Positions 17,454-27,616 of a stretch of DNA of 64,000 nt are shown in pieces. Positions within the stretch are counted from its first letter, which is position 1, and every line of letters starts with the position of its first letter. A program made the translations under genes and the position numbers. Below the pieces are notes generated by a model that saw only the letters and a program-made list of their open reading frames with translations, did not search any database and was not told the origin of the DNA. The DNA comes from Streptomyces sp. ML-6 (lineage in GTDB: Bacteria; Actinomycetota; Actinomycetes; Streptomycetales; Streptomycetaceae), in contig NZ_JAOTIK010000001.1 of assembly GCF_030116705.1 (NCBI RefSeq), positions 6,848,501 through 6,912,500 of the forward strand, written 5' to 3'.

Positions 17454-18529
17454 ACCGCTCCGCAACTCGGTCCGAACCGATCGATTTCGGCTACCGGCAT
17501 GTCAACCTCCGCATCGGCGGCCTCGTCGCGACGCGCTTCAGCATCCGAACCCTTGCGGTCAACGCGGTCCTCGCGGCAGCCGCCATCGGCGTCGCGGTGC
17601 TGTCCCTCGGCTTCGGCGACTATCCGCTCACCCCCCTCCAGGTCGTACGGGCCATCGCCGGGCAGGGCGACGACTTCCACCGACTGGTCGTGATCGAATG
17701 GCGTCTGCCGATGGCGATCGGCGCCGTGCTGTTCGGCGCGCTGCTGGGCATCGGCGGGGCGATCTTCCAGTCCCTGACCCGCAACCCCCTCGGGTCACCT
17801 GACGTGATCGGTTTCGATGCCGGCTCCTATACGGGAGTCGTCATCACGATCCTGCTCCTCGGCTCACACCACCACTGGTCGGTGGCCGCGGCAGCGATCG
17901 CGGGAGGTCTTCTCACCGCGGGCGCGGTCTACCTGCTCGCGTATCGGCGGGGTATCCAGGGGTTCCGGCTGATCATCGTCGGCATCGCCGTCTCGGCCAT
18001 GCTGGGATCGATCAACTCCTACCTCATCACCCGTGCCGACATCGACGACGCCATGAGTGTCGGCTTCTGGGGAGCGGGCTCACTGAGCCGCGTGGGATGG
18101 GCCGCGCTCGTCCCCTCCCTGATCGGCGGGGCGCTCATCCTCGGATGCGCCACCCTCTTCGCCCCGGCGCTAAGGCAGTTGGAGCTGGGCGACGACGCAG
18201 CGCTCGCGCAAGGGGTCAGCGCCGCCCGCGCCCGCCCGGTGCTCTTGATCACGGGCGTCGCCACGACCGCATTGGTCACCGCCGCGGCCGGACCGATCGG
18301 ATTCGTCGCCCTCTCCGCGCCGCAGCTCGCACGCCGCCTGACCCGCACCCCGGGGGTGCCGGTCGCCTCCGCCGCCTTCATGGGGGCCGCGCTCCTCGCC
18401 CTCGCTCACGCGTCGTCACTGGCGATCGCGCAAGCGTACCGGTCCGTGCCTGTCGGTCTGATCACCGTCTGCCTGGGCGGGCTCTACCTGATTTGGCTGC
18501 TGATCCGCGAAACGAGACGAAACACATGA
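17450..18529 (+). CDS. FecCD-family iron-siderophore permease, subunit 2
   Basis: A 359-residue FecCD permease. WRLPMAIGAVLFGALLGIGG and TRNPLGSPDVIGFDAGSY are the signature segments; LGDDAALAQGVS and PIGFVALSAPQLARRL match the ATPase-coupling loops. The GTG start overlaps the stop of subunit 1, and its own stop overlaps the ATPase start (ATGA), so three proteins are translated in a chain. The N-terminal 30 residues before the first helix are polar and cytoplasmic. Confidence 0.93.
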   Translation: MNRSATRSEPIDFGYRHVNLRIGGLVATRFSIRTLAVNAVLAAAAIGVAVLSLGFGDYPLTPLQVVRAIAGQGDDFHRLVVIEWRLPMAIGAVLFGALLGIGGAIFQSLTRNPLGSPDVIGFDAGSYTGVVITILLLGSHHHWSVAAAAIAGGLLTAGAVYLLAYRRGIQGFRLIIVGIAVSAMLGSINSYLITRADIDDAMSVGFWGAGSLSRVGWAALVPSLIGGALILGCATLFAPALRQLELGDDAALAQGVSAARARPVLLITGVATTALVTAAAGPIGFVALSAPQLARRLTRTPGVPVASAAFMGAALLALAHASSLAIAQAYRSVPVGLITVCLGGLYLIWLLIRETRRNT

Positions 18530-19380
18530 CCCATCCCGACACCGGAGCACGCGTGAACACATCGAACCGTTCTCGGCTCCGCGCCGAGAACGCGACGATC
18601 GGCTACGACAGACGTCCCGTCAACACCCGGCTGTCCGTGGCGATCCCCGATGGATCATTCACTGTCGTCGTCGGCCCGAACGCGTGCGGGAAGTCCACGC
18701 TGCTGCGCGGACTCTCCCGGCTCCTACGGCCCGCGAACGGGCAGATCGTTCTCGACGGCCAGGACATCCACGCCTACAAGGCCAAAGAGGTCGCGCGACG
18801 ACTCGGGCTCCTCCCGCAGTCCTCGCTCGCCCCCGACGGCATCCGCGTCGCCGACCTCGTCGCCCGCGGACGCCACCCGTACCAGAGGCTCATCCGCCAA
18901 TGGACCGGCGCGGACGAGCAGATCGTCGCGGAAGCGATGGCCGCGACCGGCGTCGCGGATCTGTCCGCGCGTCCGGTCGACGAGCTCTCCGGCGGGCAAC
19001 GCCAGCGGGTCTGGGTGGCGATGGCGCTCGCCCAGCAGACGGACATCCTCCTCCTCGACGAGCCGACAACCTTCCTCGACCTGACCCACCAGATCGAGCT
19101 GCTCGAACTGTTCACCGACCTGCACCTGGCCGGCCGAACCCTCGTCGCGGTGCTCCACGATCTCAACCAGGCGGCGCGCTACGCGACGCACATGATCGCC
19201 ATGAAGGACGGCGCCGTCGTCGCCGAGGGCCCGCCCTCCCAGATCGTCACCGCGGACCTGGTCGAGGACGTCTTCGGGCTGCGGTGCCTCGTCGTCGCCG
19301 ATCCCGTCGCCGGCACACCCCAGGTCGTTCCGATCGGACGCGACCGCACCACCCGGCAGGAGAACGCCGATGACGCCTGA
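18526..19380 (+). CDS. Iron-siderophore ABC transporter ATP-binding protein
   Basis: A 284-residue FepC/FecE-type ATPase. Walker A is GPNACGKS (about 46-53), the ABC signature [11 protein letters not shown], Walker [13 protein letters not shown] and the H-loop [12 protein letters not shown]. All catalytic residues are present. The ATG overlaps the stop of the second permease; an in-frame GTG at 18553 is a weaker alternative. It powers import by the FecCD pair. Confidence 0.94.
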   Translation: MTHPDTGARVNTSNRSRLRAENATIGYDRRPVNTRLSVAIPDGSFTVVVGPNACGKSTLLRGLSRLLRPANGQIVLDGQDIHAYKAKEVARRLGLLPQSSLAPDGIRVADLVARGRHPYQRLIRQWTGADEQIVAEAMAATGVADLSARPVDELSGGQRQRVWVAMALAQQTDILLLDEPTTFLDLTHQIELLELFTDLHLAGRTLVAVLHDLNQAARYATHMIAMKDGAVVAEGPPSQIVTADLVEDVFGLRCLVVADPVAGTPQVVPIGRDRTTRQENADDA

Positions 19381-20995
19381 ACACGCATCCCACTCGCCGT
19401 CGGTCGGCCGTTCGCCCCTTGCGCGTGCGCTGCACCCCAGCCTCCCGTTGCTCGGCGTCGCCTCGTTCGCCGCAGCGGTGGCCGGGCTCTGCGGTCTCGG
19501 CGCGCTCTGGTCCACGACGCGTCTCCTCACCGACCCGACGCCCGCGTATGCGGTGTGGGCCTGTGCGGCATGGCTCACCAGCGGCCTCCTCTCGGCCGTG
19601 TCCTCGTGGACGGCGCACCGCGGCGAAGCGCGTTTCGCGGAACGTCTGCGACGCGAAGTGGCGGGACACCTGGCCCGGATGCCGATGAGCGCTCTGGCCA
19701 GGCGCGGCGGTGACGCGCTACGCCGCCTTGTCTCCGACGACATCGCGGCCCTGCATCACGCGGTCGCTCACCTGCCGGCCGAGAGCGCGACGCTCGCGGT
19801 CGTGCCCGTGGCGAGCGTGCTCGTCCTCCTCGCCGTCGCGGGGCCGGCCGCGCTGCTCGCGCTCGTCCCGGGGCTGCTCGCCGCCTGCTACTACCTGATC
19901 GTCGTCCCACGGACCTCCGCACGCCACGGAGCCGAGAGCGCCCGGGTGATGAGCGACATCGCCACGGCGGTCGACGACTACGCCCGCGGAATCCGCGTCT
20001 GCCGCACCTACGGAGCCCAGGGCGGGGCCGCAGCCGCCTACGCGGCGGCAACCCGCCGCTTCACCACGGGAATGGTCCGCTGGGTGGGACGCGTCGCGAC
20101 GCTCGCCGCCGTCGCGGGAGCATTGCTCCAGGCTGCCGCGACCTATGCGATCGCCTACGCCGTCGGCTACCAGCACGATGCCGGAACGCTCGCCGCGATG
20201 CTGCTGTTCGGCCTGGCCGTCGTCACCCCGGCGCTGCGCCTCGGCCACGGGCTCGACTATGTCCGCGCGGGCCGCGCCGCCGCGGACCGCATCGCCGAGG
20301 TGTTCCAGGAACCCCTCGTCACGCCCTCCTCACGTCGACCCGGCGAAGGGGTGAGCTCCACGGGAACAACCCTGGCCGGCCTCACGGTCGGGAGCGCGGA
20401 ACGCATCCTCGTCCACGACGTGACCCATGCGTTCGATCCGTCGACGATCACGGCTGTCACCGGACCCAGCGGAAGCGGCAAGACAACGCTTCTTCGCGTC
20501 ATCGCCGGACTCGAATCAGCCACGGCGGGGGACATCGTCCTCCCGCCCGCTCCGGCCGCACGGTCACATGTCCGCTCGTCATCCGGACCGGTCCTCCTCG
20601 TCCCGCAAGGCGGGGACGTGCTGCCCGGGACGGTCCGCGACACCCTCCGCCTCTCCGCCCCGGACTCCGACGACCGGAACCTGGCCGAGGGACTCCGGCG
20701 GGCCCAGCTCGGCATCCCGCCCGAGATGGAGACGACGAACCTCTCCGGCGGCGAGAGACAGCGCGTCGGACTGGCGCGGGCCTTCCTCACCGACGCGCCC
20801 GTGATCCTCCTGGACGAACCGACCAGCGCACTCGACGAGCAAACGGCCACCCGGCTCATGGCGGAACTGCGTCTTCTCGCCGACGAGGGCAAGACGCTGA
20901 TCATCGTCACGCACGACCTCCAACTCGCCGCGACCGCGGATGAACAGCTCACGCTCGCCGACGGGCACCTCACGACGACCGGAGCCATACGATGA
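19370..20995 (+). CDS. Fused ABC half-transporter A (IrtA/YbtP-like, siderophore-linked)
   Basis: A 541-residue protein with an N-terminal membrane domain (about 30-290) and a C-terminal ATPase (about 330-541). Walker A is GPSGSGKTT, signature [15 protein letters not shown], Walker [14 protein letters not shown]. The start overlaps the preceding ATPase gene by 11 bases after an AGGAG site. With the next gene it makes a heterodimeric type IV ABC system. In this context such pairs (YbtPQ, IrtAB) import ferric siderophores even though they have an exporter-type fold. Export of a siderophore is the alternative. Confidence 0.88.
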   Translation: MTPEHASHSPSVGRSPLARALHPSLPLLGVASFAAAVAGLCGLGALWSTTRLLTDPTPAYAVWACAAWLTSGLLSAVSSWTAHRGEARFAERLRREVAGHLARMPMSALARRGGDALRRLVSDDIAALHHAVAHLPAESATLAVVPVASVLVLLAVAGPAALLALVPGLLAACYYLIVVPRTSARHGAESARVMSDIATAVDDYARGIRVCRTYGAQGGAAAAYAAATRRFTTGMVRWVGRVATLAAVAGALLQAAATYAIAYAVGYQHDAGTLAAMLLFGLAVVTPALRLGHGLDYVRAGRAAADRIAEVFQEPLVTPSSRRPGEGVSSTGTTLAGLTVGSAERILVHDVTHAFDPSTITAVTGPSGSGKTTLLRVIAGLESATAGDIVLPPAPAARSHVRSSSGPVLLVPQGGDVLPGTVRDTLRLSAPDSDDRNLAEGLRRAQLGIPPEMETTNLSGGERQRVGLARAFLTDAPVILLDEPTSALDEQTATRLMAELRLLADEGKTLIIVTHDLQLAATADEQLTLADGHLTTTGAIR

Positions 20996-22572
20996 CCACG
21001 CCCGCTCCCCAGGCGCTTCCTGTCACGGCAAAGCGCCGACTGCTCCTGATCTCCTTCGGATGGGTGCTCGTCGCCGTCGCAGAAGCGGCCGCGTACACGG
21101 CACTCGCATGGGCGATCGCGAACGGACAGCCGCCCGGACCGGTGCTCGGCGCAGCGGGGGCGGCCGTCGCGATCACCGTGCTGGTCTCACGCGGCGGATA
21201 CCTCACCGGGGCTCGGCTCGCGGGCGACCTCTACGACGCGCTCGGCACCGCGTTCGCGCGAGCCAAACTCTCCTGGTTCACGGAGGCCAACCGCGCACTG
21301 ATCGGGACCGTCGCCGGACGCGCGATCCCGACGCTGATGAGCGTGCCCGCCCATCAGCTGCAGACGTTCATCCTCTCGCCACTGATCCCCTTGCTGCTGC
21401 TCGCCGGCATCGGGATCGTCGGCGGGCCGTCCGCGATGCTGTTCGTGGGTGCGCTCCTGGCGGTCGCCTTCGTCGCGCAGAGCGCCGCCCAGCGGGCCCT
21501 GGCCCGCGCGGACGCCGGCCGGGGCGACGCCGAACAGGCCGCCGCCGCGGCGTCGCTGGAGTTCATCGATCATCTCGAACTGCTGCGGACGGCCGCGGGC
21601 CCCGATCAAGCCGTCGCACGCCTCACGGCGAGCTGGCAGGCTCAGGAAGCCGCACTCGCGCGCACGAACAACGCCTCCGCACCAGCGACCCTCGTCTCCG
21701 GCCTGGCCGGCGTCCTTCCGCTCGCCGGTATCGTCGTGCTCCTCGCGGTCACGGGGATCGACGACCCCGCATCGGCGCTCGCACTCGTCATCCTGACCGG
21801 ACGGGCCGCGGCACCGCTGGACGCACTCGCGCTCACCGGCCTCACGGTGAACGACCTGCGCACCACGGTCCAGCAGTACCGCACCGTGGCCGCCCCACCC
21901 GCTCTCGCGGAACCATCGCGGAGCGCCCCGCGGAACGGCCACGAACTGGAACTCGCGAACATCTCGTATCTGCCCGTGCTCCGCGACGTCTCTGCCCTCG
22001 TCCCCGAAGGGGCACGGGTGCTCATCACCGGTCCGACCGGCAGCGGCAAGAGCACCCTGCTCAACATGCTCATGCGCTTCGACGACCCCGAGGAGGGGCG
22101 CGTGACACTGGGCGGAGCCGCCCTGACGGACCTGTGCCACGAGGACCTCGCCGCGCACCTCGCCTACGTGCCTCAAGAGCCGATCGTGTTCGACGGCACC
22201 CTCGCGGAGAACATCCGCCTCGGCAACCCTGCGGCCACCGACGACGACGTCGTCGAAGCCGCCCGGAAGGCACACCTGGACACCGTCGTCGCCCGGTCTC
22301 CGCACGGCATCCACCAGCATGTCGGACATCGCGGAAACGCACTCTCGGGTGGGGAACGCCAACGCGTCGCCCTTGCCCGCGCACTCCTGAAGAACGCACC
22401 GATCCTCATCCTCGACGAAGCAACATCGGCGCTCGACACGGCGACGGAACAACGCATCGTGCACATGCTGCGGCAACTGCCCGGCACGATCATCGCGGTC
22501 ACCCATCGCAATACCGAAATCTGGGACGCCACGGACGTCATCACCCTTCATGGGCGTACGCCCCGTGCATGA
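20992..22572 (+). CDS. Fused ABC half-transporter B (IrtB/YbtQ-like, siderophore-linked)
   Basis: A 526-residue partner of the preceding gene with the same layout: membrane domain about 15-290, ATPase about 320-526. Walker A is [12 protein letters not shown], signature [16 protein letters not shown], Walker [16 protein letters not shown]. The ATGA overlap with the first half-transporter indicates coupled, equimolar synthesis. It is the last gene of the iron operon, which converges on the HATPase gene; a short CACCCG-aag-CGGGTG hairpin lies at 22595-22609. Confidence 0.88.
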   Translation: MTTPAPQALPVTAKRRLLLISFGWVLVAVAEAAAYTALAWAIANGQPPGPVLGAAGAAVAITVLVSRGGYLTGARLAGDLYDALGTAFARAKLSWFTEANRALIGTVAGRAIPTLMSVPAHQLQTFILSPLIPLLLLAGIGIVGGPSAMLFVGALLAVAFVAQSAAQRALARADAGRGDAEQAAAAASLEFIDHLELLRTAAGPDQAVARLTASWQAQEAALARTNNASAPATLVSGLAGVLPLAGIVVLLAVTGIDDPASALALVILTGRAAAPLDALALTGLTVNDLRTTVQQYRTVAAPPALAEPSRSAPRNGHELELANISYLPVLRDVSALVPEGARVLITGPTGSGKSTLLNMLMRFDDPEEGRVTLGGAALTDLCHEDLAAHLAYVPQEPIVFDGTLAENIRLGNPAATDDDVVEAARKAHLDTVVARSPHGIHQHVGHRGNALSGGERQRVALARALLKNAPILILDEATSALDTATEQRIVHMLRQLPGTIIAVTHRNTEIWDATDVITLHGRTPRA

Positions 22573-22662
22573 CGCGACGAAGACCGAGGCGGACCACCCG
22601 AAGCGGGTGCGGCAGGGGCAGGGAATGTCAGGGACTGTAAGGCGATCAGCTGCCGGCCGGAC

Positions 22663-23130
22663 CTATGGCATTCCCGCTCCCAACACGGCCCAGACCGTCT
22701 TGCCGGGGCCGTCCGCACAGGGGTACCAGCCCCAGTGGTCCGCGAGCGCGGCCACCAGGAGCAGGCCGCGGCCGTCTTCCTGGTCGCCCGATGCCGGTTC
22801 GGCGGGGGTGGGGAGGCGTTCGCCTCGGGTGTCGGTGACCTCGACGCGAATGGCCGTGCCCTCGGTGGAGAGGCGGAGCCGGAAGTCACGGCCGGGCACC
22901 CGGCCGTGACGTACGGCGTTGGCGCTCAGCTCGGCGACGACCAGCGTCACCGTGTCGTGCGTGTCGCTGCCGTACGGGACGCCCCACGCGTCGAGCCGCT
23001 CACCGGCCAGGCGCCGGGCGAGACGGGCACCGCGCGGCGTGGAGCTGAAGCGCATCGAGAAGTGGTGCCGAGGGAACCGGGGTTGGTTGGTGCGAAGGGG
23101 GCGCACGGGGAGTGGCGAATTGCTGGTCAT
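22663..23130 (-). CDS. RsbW-like ATP-binding (HATPase) regulatory protein
   Basis: A 155-residue GHKL ATPase without a dimerisation domain, as in anti-sigma kinases and the small AbaA/RsbW-like proteins of Streptomyces. The N box VAELSANAVRHG is near 70 and the G boxes TDTRGE and GRGLLLVAALADHWGW near 100 and 123. It is divergent from the XRE-DUF5753 and DUF397 genes, a common arrangement of three interacting regulatory families in Streptomyces (WhiJ-type loci). Confidence 0.85.
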   Translation of the reverse strand: MTSNSPLPVRPLRTNQPRFPRHHFSMRFSSTPRGARLARRLAGERLDAWGVPYGSDTHDTVTLVVAELSANAVRHGRVPGRDFRLRLSTEGTAIRVEVTDTRGERLPTPAEPASGDQEDGRGLLLVAALADHWGWYPCADGPGKTVWAVLGAGMP

Positions 23131-23241
23131 GGCTCCACGGTGCCGTTCGGTGGCGTAGCGTGACCAGAGGTGACGCGCCGTCGCGGGCTGGCTGTACGTG
23201 GCGTGCGTCCGGCTTGTACGTACGTGGGACAGGCGGTGGCG

Positions 23242-24111
23242 ATGACGGTGACGCGGGGCGACGTGGAAGCGGGCGCGGGTTCAGGTTCGGAGCCCGGGAA
23301 GCGGCCGGACGAACTGGGGTCCGGGGTGTTGATCGCGTTCGGGCAGCAGTTGAAGCTGTTACGCCTGCGGGCGGGGCTGGACCGGACGGAGTTCGGTAAA
23401 CAGGTGGGTTACGCGGCGCAGTCCATCGCATCGTTCGAGCAGGGACGGCGGATTCCGCAGCCTGAGCTCATCGACAAGGCGGACGCGGTGCTGGACGCTG
23501 GGGGCTTGTTGATCGCGTTGAAAGAGGAGGTGGCGCGGGCACAGTACCCGCCGTTCTTCCGGGACGCGGCGCAGCTGGAGAAGAAGGCCGTGGAGCTGTG
23601 TGCGTACGACACGCATATGGTCAAGGGCCTGTTGCAGACGGAGGAGTACATGCGTGCGGTGCTTGCCATGCGTCGCCCGCTGCTGGACGAGGAAACCATC
23701 GAACTGCGAGTGGCCGCACGCCTGGCGCGGCAAGAGATCTTCAACCGCTGGCCTGCTCCTCTCCTGAGCTTTGTGATGGAGGAGTCAGTTCTGCGAAGGC
23801 CGCTCGGAGGCAGGGACGTTCTACGAGGGCAGCTTGAACAACTCCTTTTGCTCGGCCGGAACCGCAACGTAGAGATCCAAGTGATGCCGCTCGACCGAGA
23901 GGACAACGCGGGTGTGGACGGCCCGTACACCGTGATCACCTGCAAAGGCGGGGAACAGTTCGTGTACATGGAGGTCCAGGGGCGCAGCAGCCTGCTGACT
24001 GATCGGGACGAGACACGACTGGCCGCAGCGCGCTATGGGATCATCCGGAGTCAGGCTCTCACTCCGCGAGAGACTCTGGGATTCATCGAGAAGTTGCTGG
24101 GAGATCTATGA
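23242..24111 (+). CDS. XRE-family regulator with DUF5753 sensor domain (WhiJ-like)
   Basis: A 289-residue protein. An N-terminal Cro/C1-type helix-turn-helix is at about 30-85 (LKLLRLRAGLDRTEFGKQVG), followed by DUF5753 (about 100-285; YDTHMVKGLLQTEEYMRAV and VQGRSSLLTDRDE). Such proteins control development and antibiotic genes and bind small DUF397 partners. ATG 23242 is preferred over upstream GTG 23170 because the latter adds an atypical basic stretch. The stop overlaps the DUF397 gene start (ATGA). Confidence 0.9.
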   Translation: MTVTRGDVEAGAGSGSEPGKRPDELGSGVLIAFGQQLKLLRLRAGLDRTEFGKQVGYAAQSIASFEQGRRIPQPELIDKADAVLDAGGLLIALKEEVARAQYPPFFRDAAQLEKKAVELCAYDTHMVKGLLQTEEYMRAVLAMRRPLLDEETIELRVAARLARQEIFNRWPAPLLSFVMEESVLRRPLGGRDVLRGQLEQLLLLGRNRNVEIQVMPLDREDNAGVDGPYTVITCKGGEQFVYMEVQGRSSLLTDRDETRLAAARYGIIRSQALTPRETLGFIEKLLGDL

Positions 24112-24362
24112 ACACCCCCGATACTCCTGCTATGCGGGAGCTGGCTTGGTTCAAGAGCAGTTACAGCACTGGCGATGGCGGCGAGTGCGTGGAGGTTGCC
24201 TGGCGCAAGAGCAGCTACAGCGGGGCAGAGGGTGGCGACTGCGTGGAGGTTGCTGCCGCCGCCACGCATGTGCACATTCGTGACTCGAAGCAGCTCAGCG
24301 GCCCCATGCTGACCGTCGGTCCGGGCACGTGGGCCGGATTCGTCGGCTTCGTCGTCGGCTGA
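24108..24362 (+). CDS. DUF397 protein with two repeats
   Basis: An 84-residue protein with two tandem DUF397 units: WFKSSYSTGDGGECVEVA and WRKSSYSGAEGGDCVEVA, followed by VHIRDSK. Normal DUF397 proteins have one unit, so this one carries a partial internal duplication. DUF397 proteins are the usual partners of the XRE-DUF5753 regulator encoded directly upstream (ATGA overlap). Confidence 0.9.
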   Translation: MNTPDTPAMRELAWFKSSYSTGDGGECVEVAWRKSSYSGAEGGDCVEVAAAATHVHIRDSKQLSGPMLTVGPGTWAGFVGFVVG

Positions 24363-24376
24363 GGTACACAACGCGA

Positions 24377-24422
24377 GGAGGGTCTCGCCGTTCGCCTCCG
24401 GGGCGTAACGGCGGGACCCTCC
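24377..24422. terminator. Bidirectional terminator between DUF397 gene and hsdR
   Basis: A 16-bp stem (24377-24392 with 24407-24422, one G-U) has a 14-base loop and sits between converging stops at 24362 and 24437. It would stop transcription from both sides. Confidence 0.75.
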
Positions 24423-24436
24423 CATGTGTGGCGGGG

Positions 24437-27400
24437 CTACTCGTCCACGCCCTCCTCGCGGCGGATCATCCGCCAGGCCGCGCGGCGTGCGCTGCGGTCG
24501 AGGCTGGACTTGAATCCCTTGTCGGGGCCGAAGTACTGCCGTCCCATGCCGGCGATGGTGTCGATGTGGTCGGCCATCTTGTCGGCGAAGACCTTGTCGA
24601 AGACCTTGCCGAAGTTGTCCTCGTCGTTGGCGACCGCTGCCAGCCGGACCTTCTTGTCGGCCTTGGCCTCGTTGAAGGGCTGGATGACGTCCTGCTCGGT
24701 GAAGTCGGTGCCGAACTTGGCGTTGAACTTCTCGATCAGCTCCGACAACAACGACTTCTCGGCTTCCGCGGCGCCACCCGCACCCTCTCCGAACCCCTTG
24801 AGCTCTGCCGGGCCTTCGGAGGTGAGCGACTTGTCGTGCTCGCCGGTCTTCTCCACCCGCAGATGGCTGAGGTCGATCTCGCCTATGTCGACGCCACCGT
24901 CGGCACGGCGCGGAAGTCGGTTGAGGAGGTAGCGCCCGTAGAGGTGCAGCCGTTCCAGCTCCGCGTCCTGGTAGGGCACGATCTGCGCGAGGAACCCGTA
25001 TTTGCGCACGTAGTCGTTCAGGTTGGCGCGGAAGTCCTCGGCGGTCTCCACGTCGTCGTCCTCATCGCTCTCAAGGAGCGGCGTGAACCGGGCGACGGCG
25101 GGGGACAGCAACCGGTACAACTCGGCGTGCAGCTTCTCCCACTTGGCCTGCGAACCGGCCGCCTTCTCCTTTGCGGCGAAGTACGCGGCGGCGAACTCGT
25201 CCATTTCCGTCTCGGAGATGATCGGCGCCGACATGACACGACTCTGCGCGGTGTAGAGCAGGTTCGGGTCGGAGGGGAGGGTCGTCGCCTCCTCGAAGTA
25301 CGGGCGGAAGGCGTCCTGTATGTCCTGGGCGTCGTTGGTGAAGTCCAGGACCGCGAGGTCGGCCTGGGACTTGCGATCTGCGGTGCGGTTGAGACGGGAG
25401 AGTGTCTGTACGGCGGCGATGCCGGTCAGCGTCTTGTTAACGTACATGGTCGTCAGGAGCGGCTGGTCGAAGCCGGTCTGGTACTTCTCCGCGACCACCA
25501 GGATCTTGTACTCCTGCTGCCCGCGCCCACCGGCCGCAACCGCCTTGTCGTCGGCACGGGTGTACGCGAACGCCTTCGGCAGCGCGCTCTCGGCGATCCC
25601 CCCGTTCTCCTTCGGCTCGGTCGTCTCCTTGTCGTCGATGGTGAGCGAGCCGGAGAACGCGACCAGGACGCCCAGATCCGGGTACTTGGTGTCGTACTCC
25701 TGGTCCTTGATGTAGCTCTTGATCGCCCGCGCCATCTGCACGGCGGACTCCCGTGAGGCCGTCACCACCATGGACTTGGCTCGCCCGCCGAGTCGGCCGC
25801 GGGAGTGTGCGAGGAAGTGCTCGACGATCACCGTGGCGTGCTGCGAGACGGTGTGTTCGTGGGTCAGCGCGTACCGGGCGAGCAGGCTGTTGGCCTTGGA
25901 CGGGTCCACCTCGCGTTCGTCCGGATTCTGGTTCACCAGCTTCCAGTACGTGTTGTACGTGACGTAGTTCCGCAGCGGGTCGAGGATGAAGCCCTCCTCG
26001 ATGGCCTGGCGCATGGAGTAGGTGTGGAAGGGGCGGTAGACGGCCTTGCCGTCCACGGTGTGTTCCGTGCCGAAGAGTTCGAGCGTCTTGGCCTTCGGGG
26101 TGGCGGTGAAGGCGAAGTAGGAGAGGTTGGCGGCCTGCGAGCGCTCGGTGGCCTTCTTCCTCAGCTTCTCGTCGACAGTGACGGTGGTCGTGCCCTGATC
26201 CTCCGAGTCGGAGTCCAGGCCGAGGTCACGGAGCACGGCCCGCACGTCCGTGGCCGCACCACCGGACTGCGAGGAGTGCGCCTCGTCCACGACGATCGCG
26301 AAGTTGGTGCCCTTGATCTCGGTCGGGTTGCGCTGAATGTAGTCGATGAGCGCCGGGAACGAGTGCAGGGTGACTGTGATGATCTTTCCCGCGTCGCGCG
26401 ACAGGGCCTGGGCCAGTTGCTCGCTCTTCGCCCCGTCCCTCTCGTTGACCTTCACGACCAGGCCCTCGGTCTGCGAGAAGCTGCCGACGGTTTCCCGGAG
26501 TTGGGCGTCCAGGTTGCGGTGGTCGGTGATGACGATGACCTTGTCGAAGACGGGCGCGCCCGGCTTGAGGCGGCCCTTCTCCACGGCTTCCGGGTCGAGT
26601 ACGCGCGGGTCGGTGTCCGCGTGCAGATCGCTGAGGCGGTGGGCGAGCCAGCCGATGGTGTTGGACTTGCCGGAGCCGGCGGAGGCCATGACGAGATAGT
26701 TCTGGCCGACGCCGTGGGTTGCGGCGTGGGCAGTGAGCTTCTTGACCACGTCCCACTGGTGGAAGCGCGGGAAGATCGTCGACTTGGTGGTGCCACCACC
26801 GGGCGTCTTGGTTTTTTGCTGGTGCACGTAGCGCTGGAGCAGGTCGAGCCAGTTGTCCCGCGCCCAGACCTGTTCCCACAGGTAGGAGGTGGCGTACGTG
26901 CCGTACGCGGTCGGGGCGGGGTTGCCCGCACCGCCGGGCTGACCGGCGCCGTTGGAACCGGTGTTGAAGGGAAGGAAGCGGGTGTTCTTGCCCCGGAGCT
27001 GCGTCGCCACGAAGACGAGATCCGGGTCCACGGCGAAGTTCGCGACGACGCGGCGGGTGAAGATCAGCTCAGTCGGGTCGCGGTCGGTGCGGTACTGCTC
27101 CTTGGCGTCTTCGACGCCCTGCCGGGTGAGCGGGTTCTTCAACTCGGCGGTGGCGACCGGGATTCCGTTGAGGAACAGGGTCAGGTCGAGCCGGTTGTTC
27201 CAGTCGGCCTGCTTGGTCGCGTAGGCGAGTTCACGCACGACGGTGAGGCGGTTGGCGCGGTAGCCGTCGAGGACGGAGTCGTCGGCGACCAGATTCGGCT
27301 TGAAGTAGGCCACGCGGAGGCGGACACCCTGGTCCTTGACGCCGTTGCGGAGGACGTTGAGCAGCCCTTCCTCGCTGATCGCCTTGTCGAGGCGCCGGGC

Positions 27401-27616
27401 GAAGCCGCGCTGGGCGGCGTTGACGTCTTTGCCGTAGACGGCGAGCAGTTCGTTCCACTCGTCGATCTGCGTCTCGCCGAGGAAAGTGAACAGCTCGTTG
27501 GTGTCCAGCCCGAGATCGGCCTGGTAGTCCTCGGGCTGCGCCTCACGCCAACCGCGCTCGGTCATCGCGACGACGATGGCGTCCCCGAAGGCGGACTCGC
27601 TGTGGATGGGGCTCAC
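24437..27616 (-). CDS. hsdR: Type I restriction enzyme, R subunit
   Basis: A 1059-residue translocase-nuclease. The PD-(D/E)xK nuclease site is visible as D144 (NNRLDLTLFL) and AELK at 157-160. Walker A ASAGSGKSNT is at 311-320, the DEAH box reads VVDEAHSSQ, and further helicase motifs follow (FTATPKAKT, QTGFDQPLL, QTLSRLNR). The C-terminal 250 residues form the usual helical subunit-binding region. It cuts DNA lacking the modification set by HsdM/HsdS. The start overlaps the hsdS stop (ATGA at 27613-27616), so hsdM-hsdS-hsdR is one operon. Confidence 0.95.
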   Translation of the reverse strand: MSPIHSESAFGDAIVVAMTERGWREAQPEDYQADLGLDTNELFTFLGETQIDEWNELLAVYGKDVNAAQRGFARRLDKAISEEGLLNVLRNGVKDQGVRLRVAYFKPNLVADDSVLDGYRANRLTVVRELAYATKQADWNNRLDLTLFLNGIPVATAELKNPLTRQGVEDAKEQYRTDRDPTELIFTRRVVANFAVDPDLVFVATQLRGKNTRFLPFNTGSNGAGQPGGAGNPAPTAYGTYATSYLWEQVWARDNWLDLLQRYVHQQKTKTPGGGTTKSTIFPRFHQWDVVKKLTAHAATHGVGQNYLVMASAGSGKSNTIGWLAHRLSDLHADTDPRVLDPEAVEKGRLKPGAPVFDKVIVITDHRNLDAQLRETVGSFSQTEGLVVKVNERDGAKSEQLAQALSRDAGKIITVTLHSFPALIDYIQRNPTEIKGTNFAIVVDEAHSSQSGGAATDVRAVLRDLGLDSDSEDQGTTTVTVDEKLRKKATERSQAANLSYFAFTATPKAKTLELFGTEHTVDGKAVYRPFHTYSMRQAIEEGFILDPLRNYVTYNTYWKLVNQNPDEREVDPSKANSLLARYALTHEHTVSQHATVIVEHFLAHSRGRLGGRAKSMVVTASRESAVQMARAIKSYIKDQEYDTKYPDLGVLVAFSGSLTIDDKETTEPKENGGIAESALPKAFAYTRADDKAVAAGGRGQQEYKILVVAEKYQTGFDQPLLTTMYVNKTLTGIAAVQTLSRLNRTADRKSQADLAVLDFTNDAQDIQDAFRPYFEEATTLPSDPNLLYTAQSRVMSAPIISETEMDEFAAAYFAAKEKAAGSQAKWEKLHAELYRLLSPAVARFTPLLESDEDDDVETAEDFRANLNDYVRKYGFLAQIVPYQDAELERLHLYGRYLLNRLPRRADGGVDIGEIDLSHLRVEKTGEHDKSLTSEGPAELKGFGEGAGGAAEAEKSLLSELIEKFNAKFGTDFTEQDVIQPFNEAKADKKVRLAAVANDEDNFGKVFDKVFADKMADHIDTIAGMGRQYFGPDKGFKSSLDRSARRAAWRMIRREEGVDE

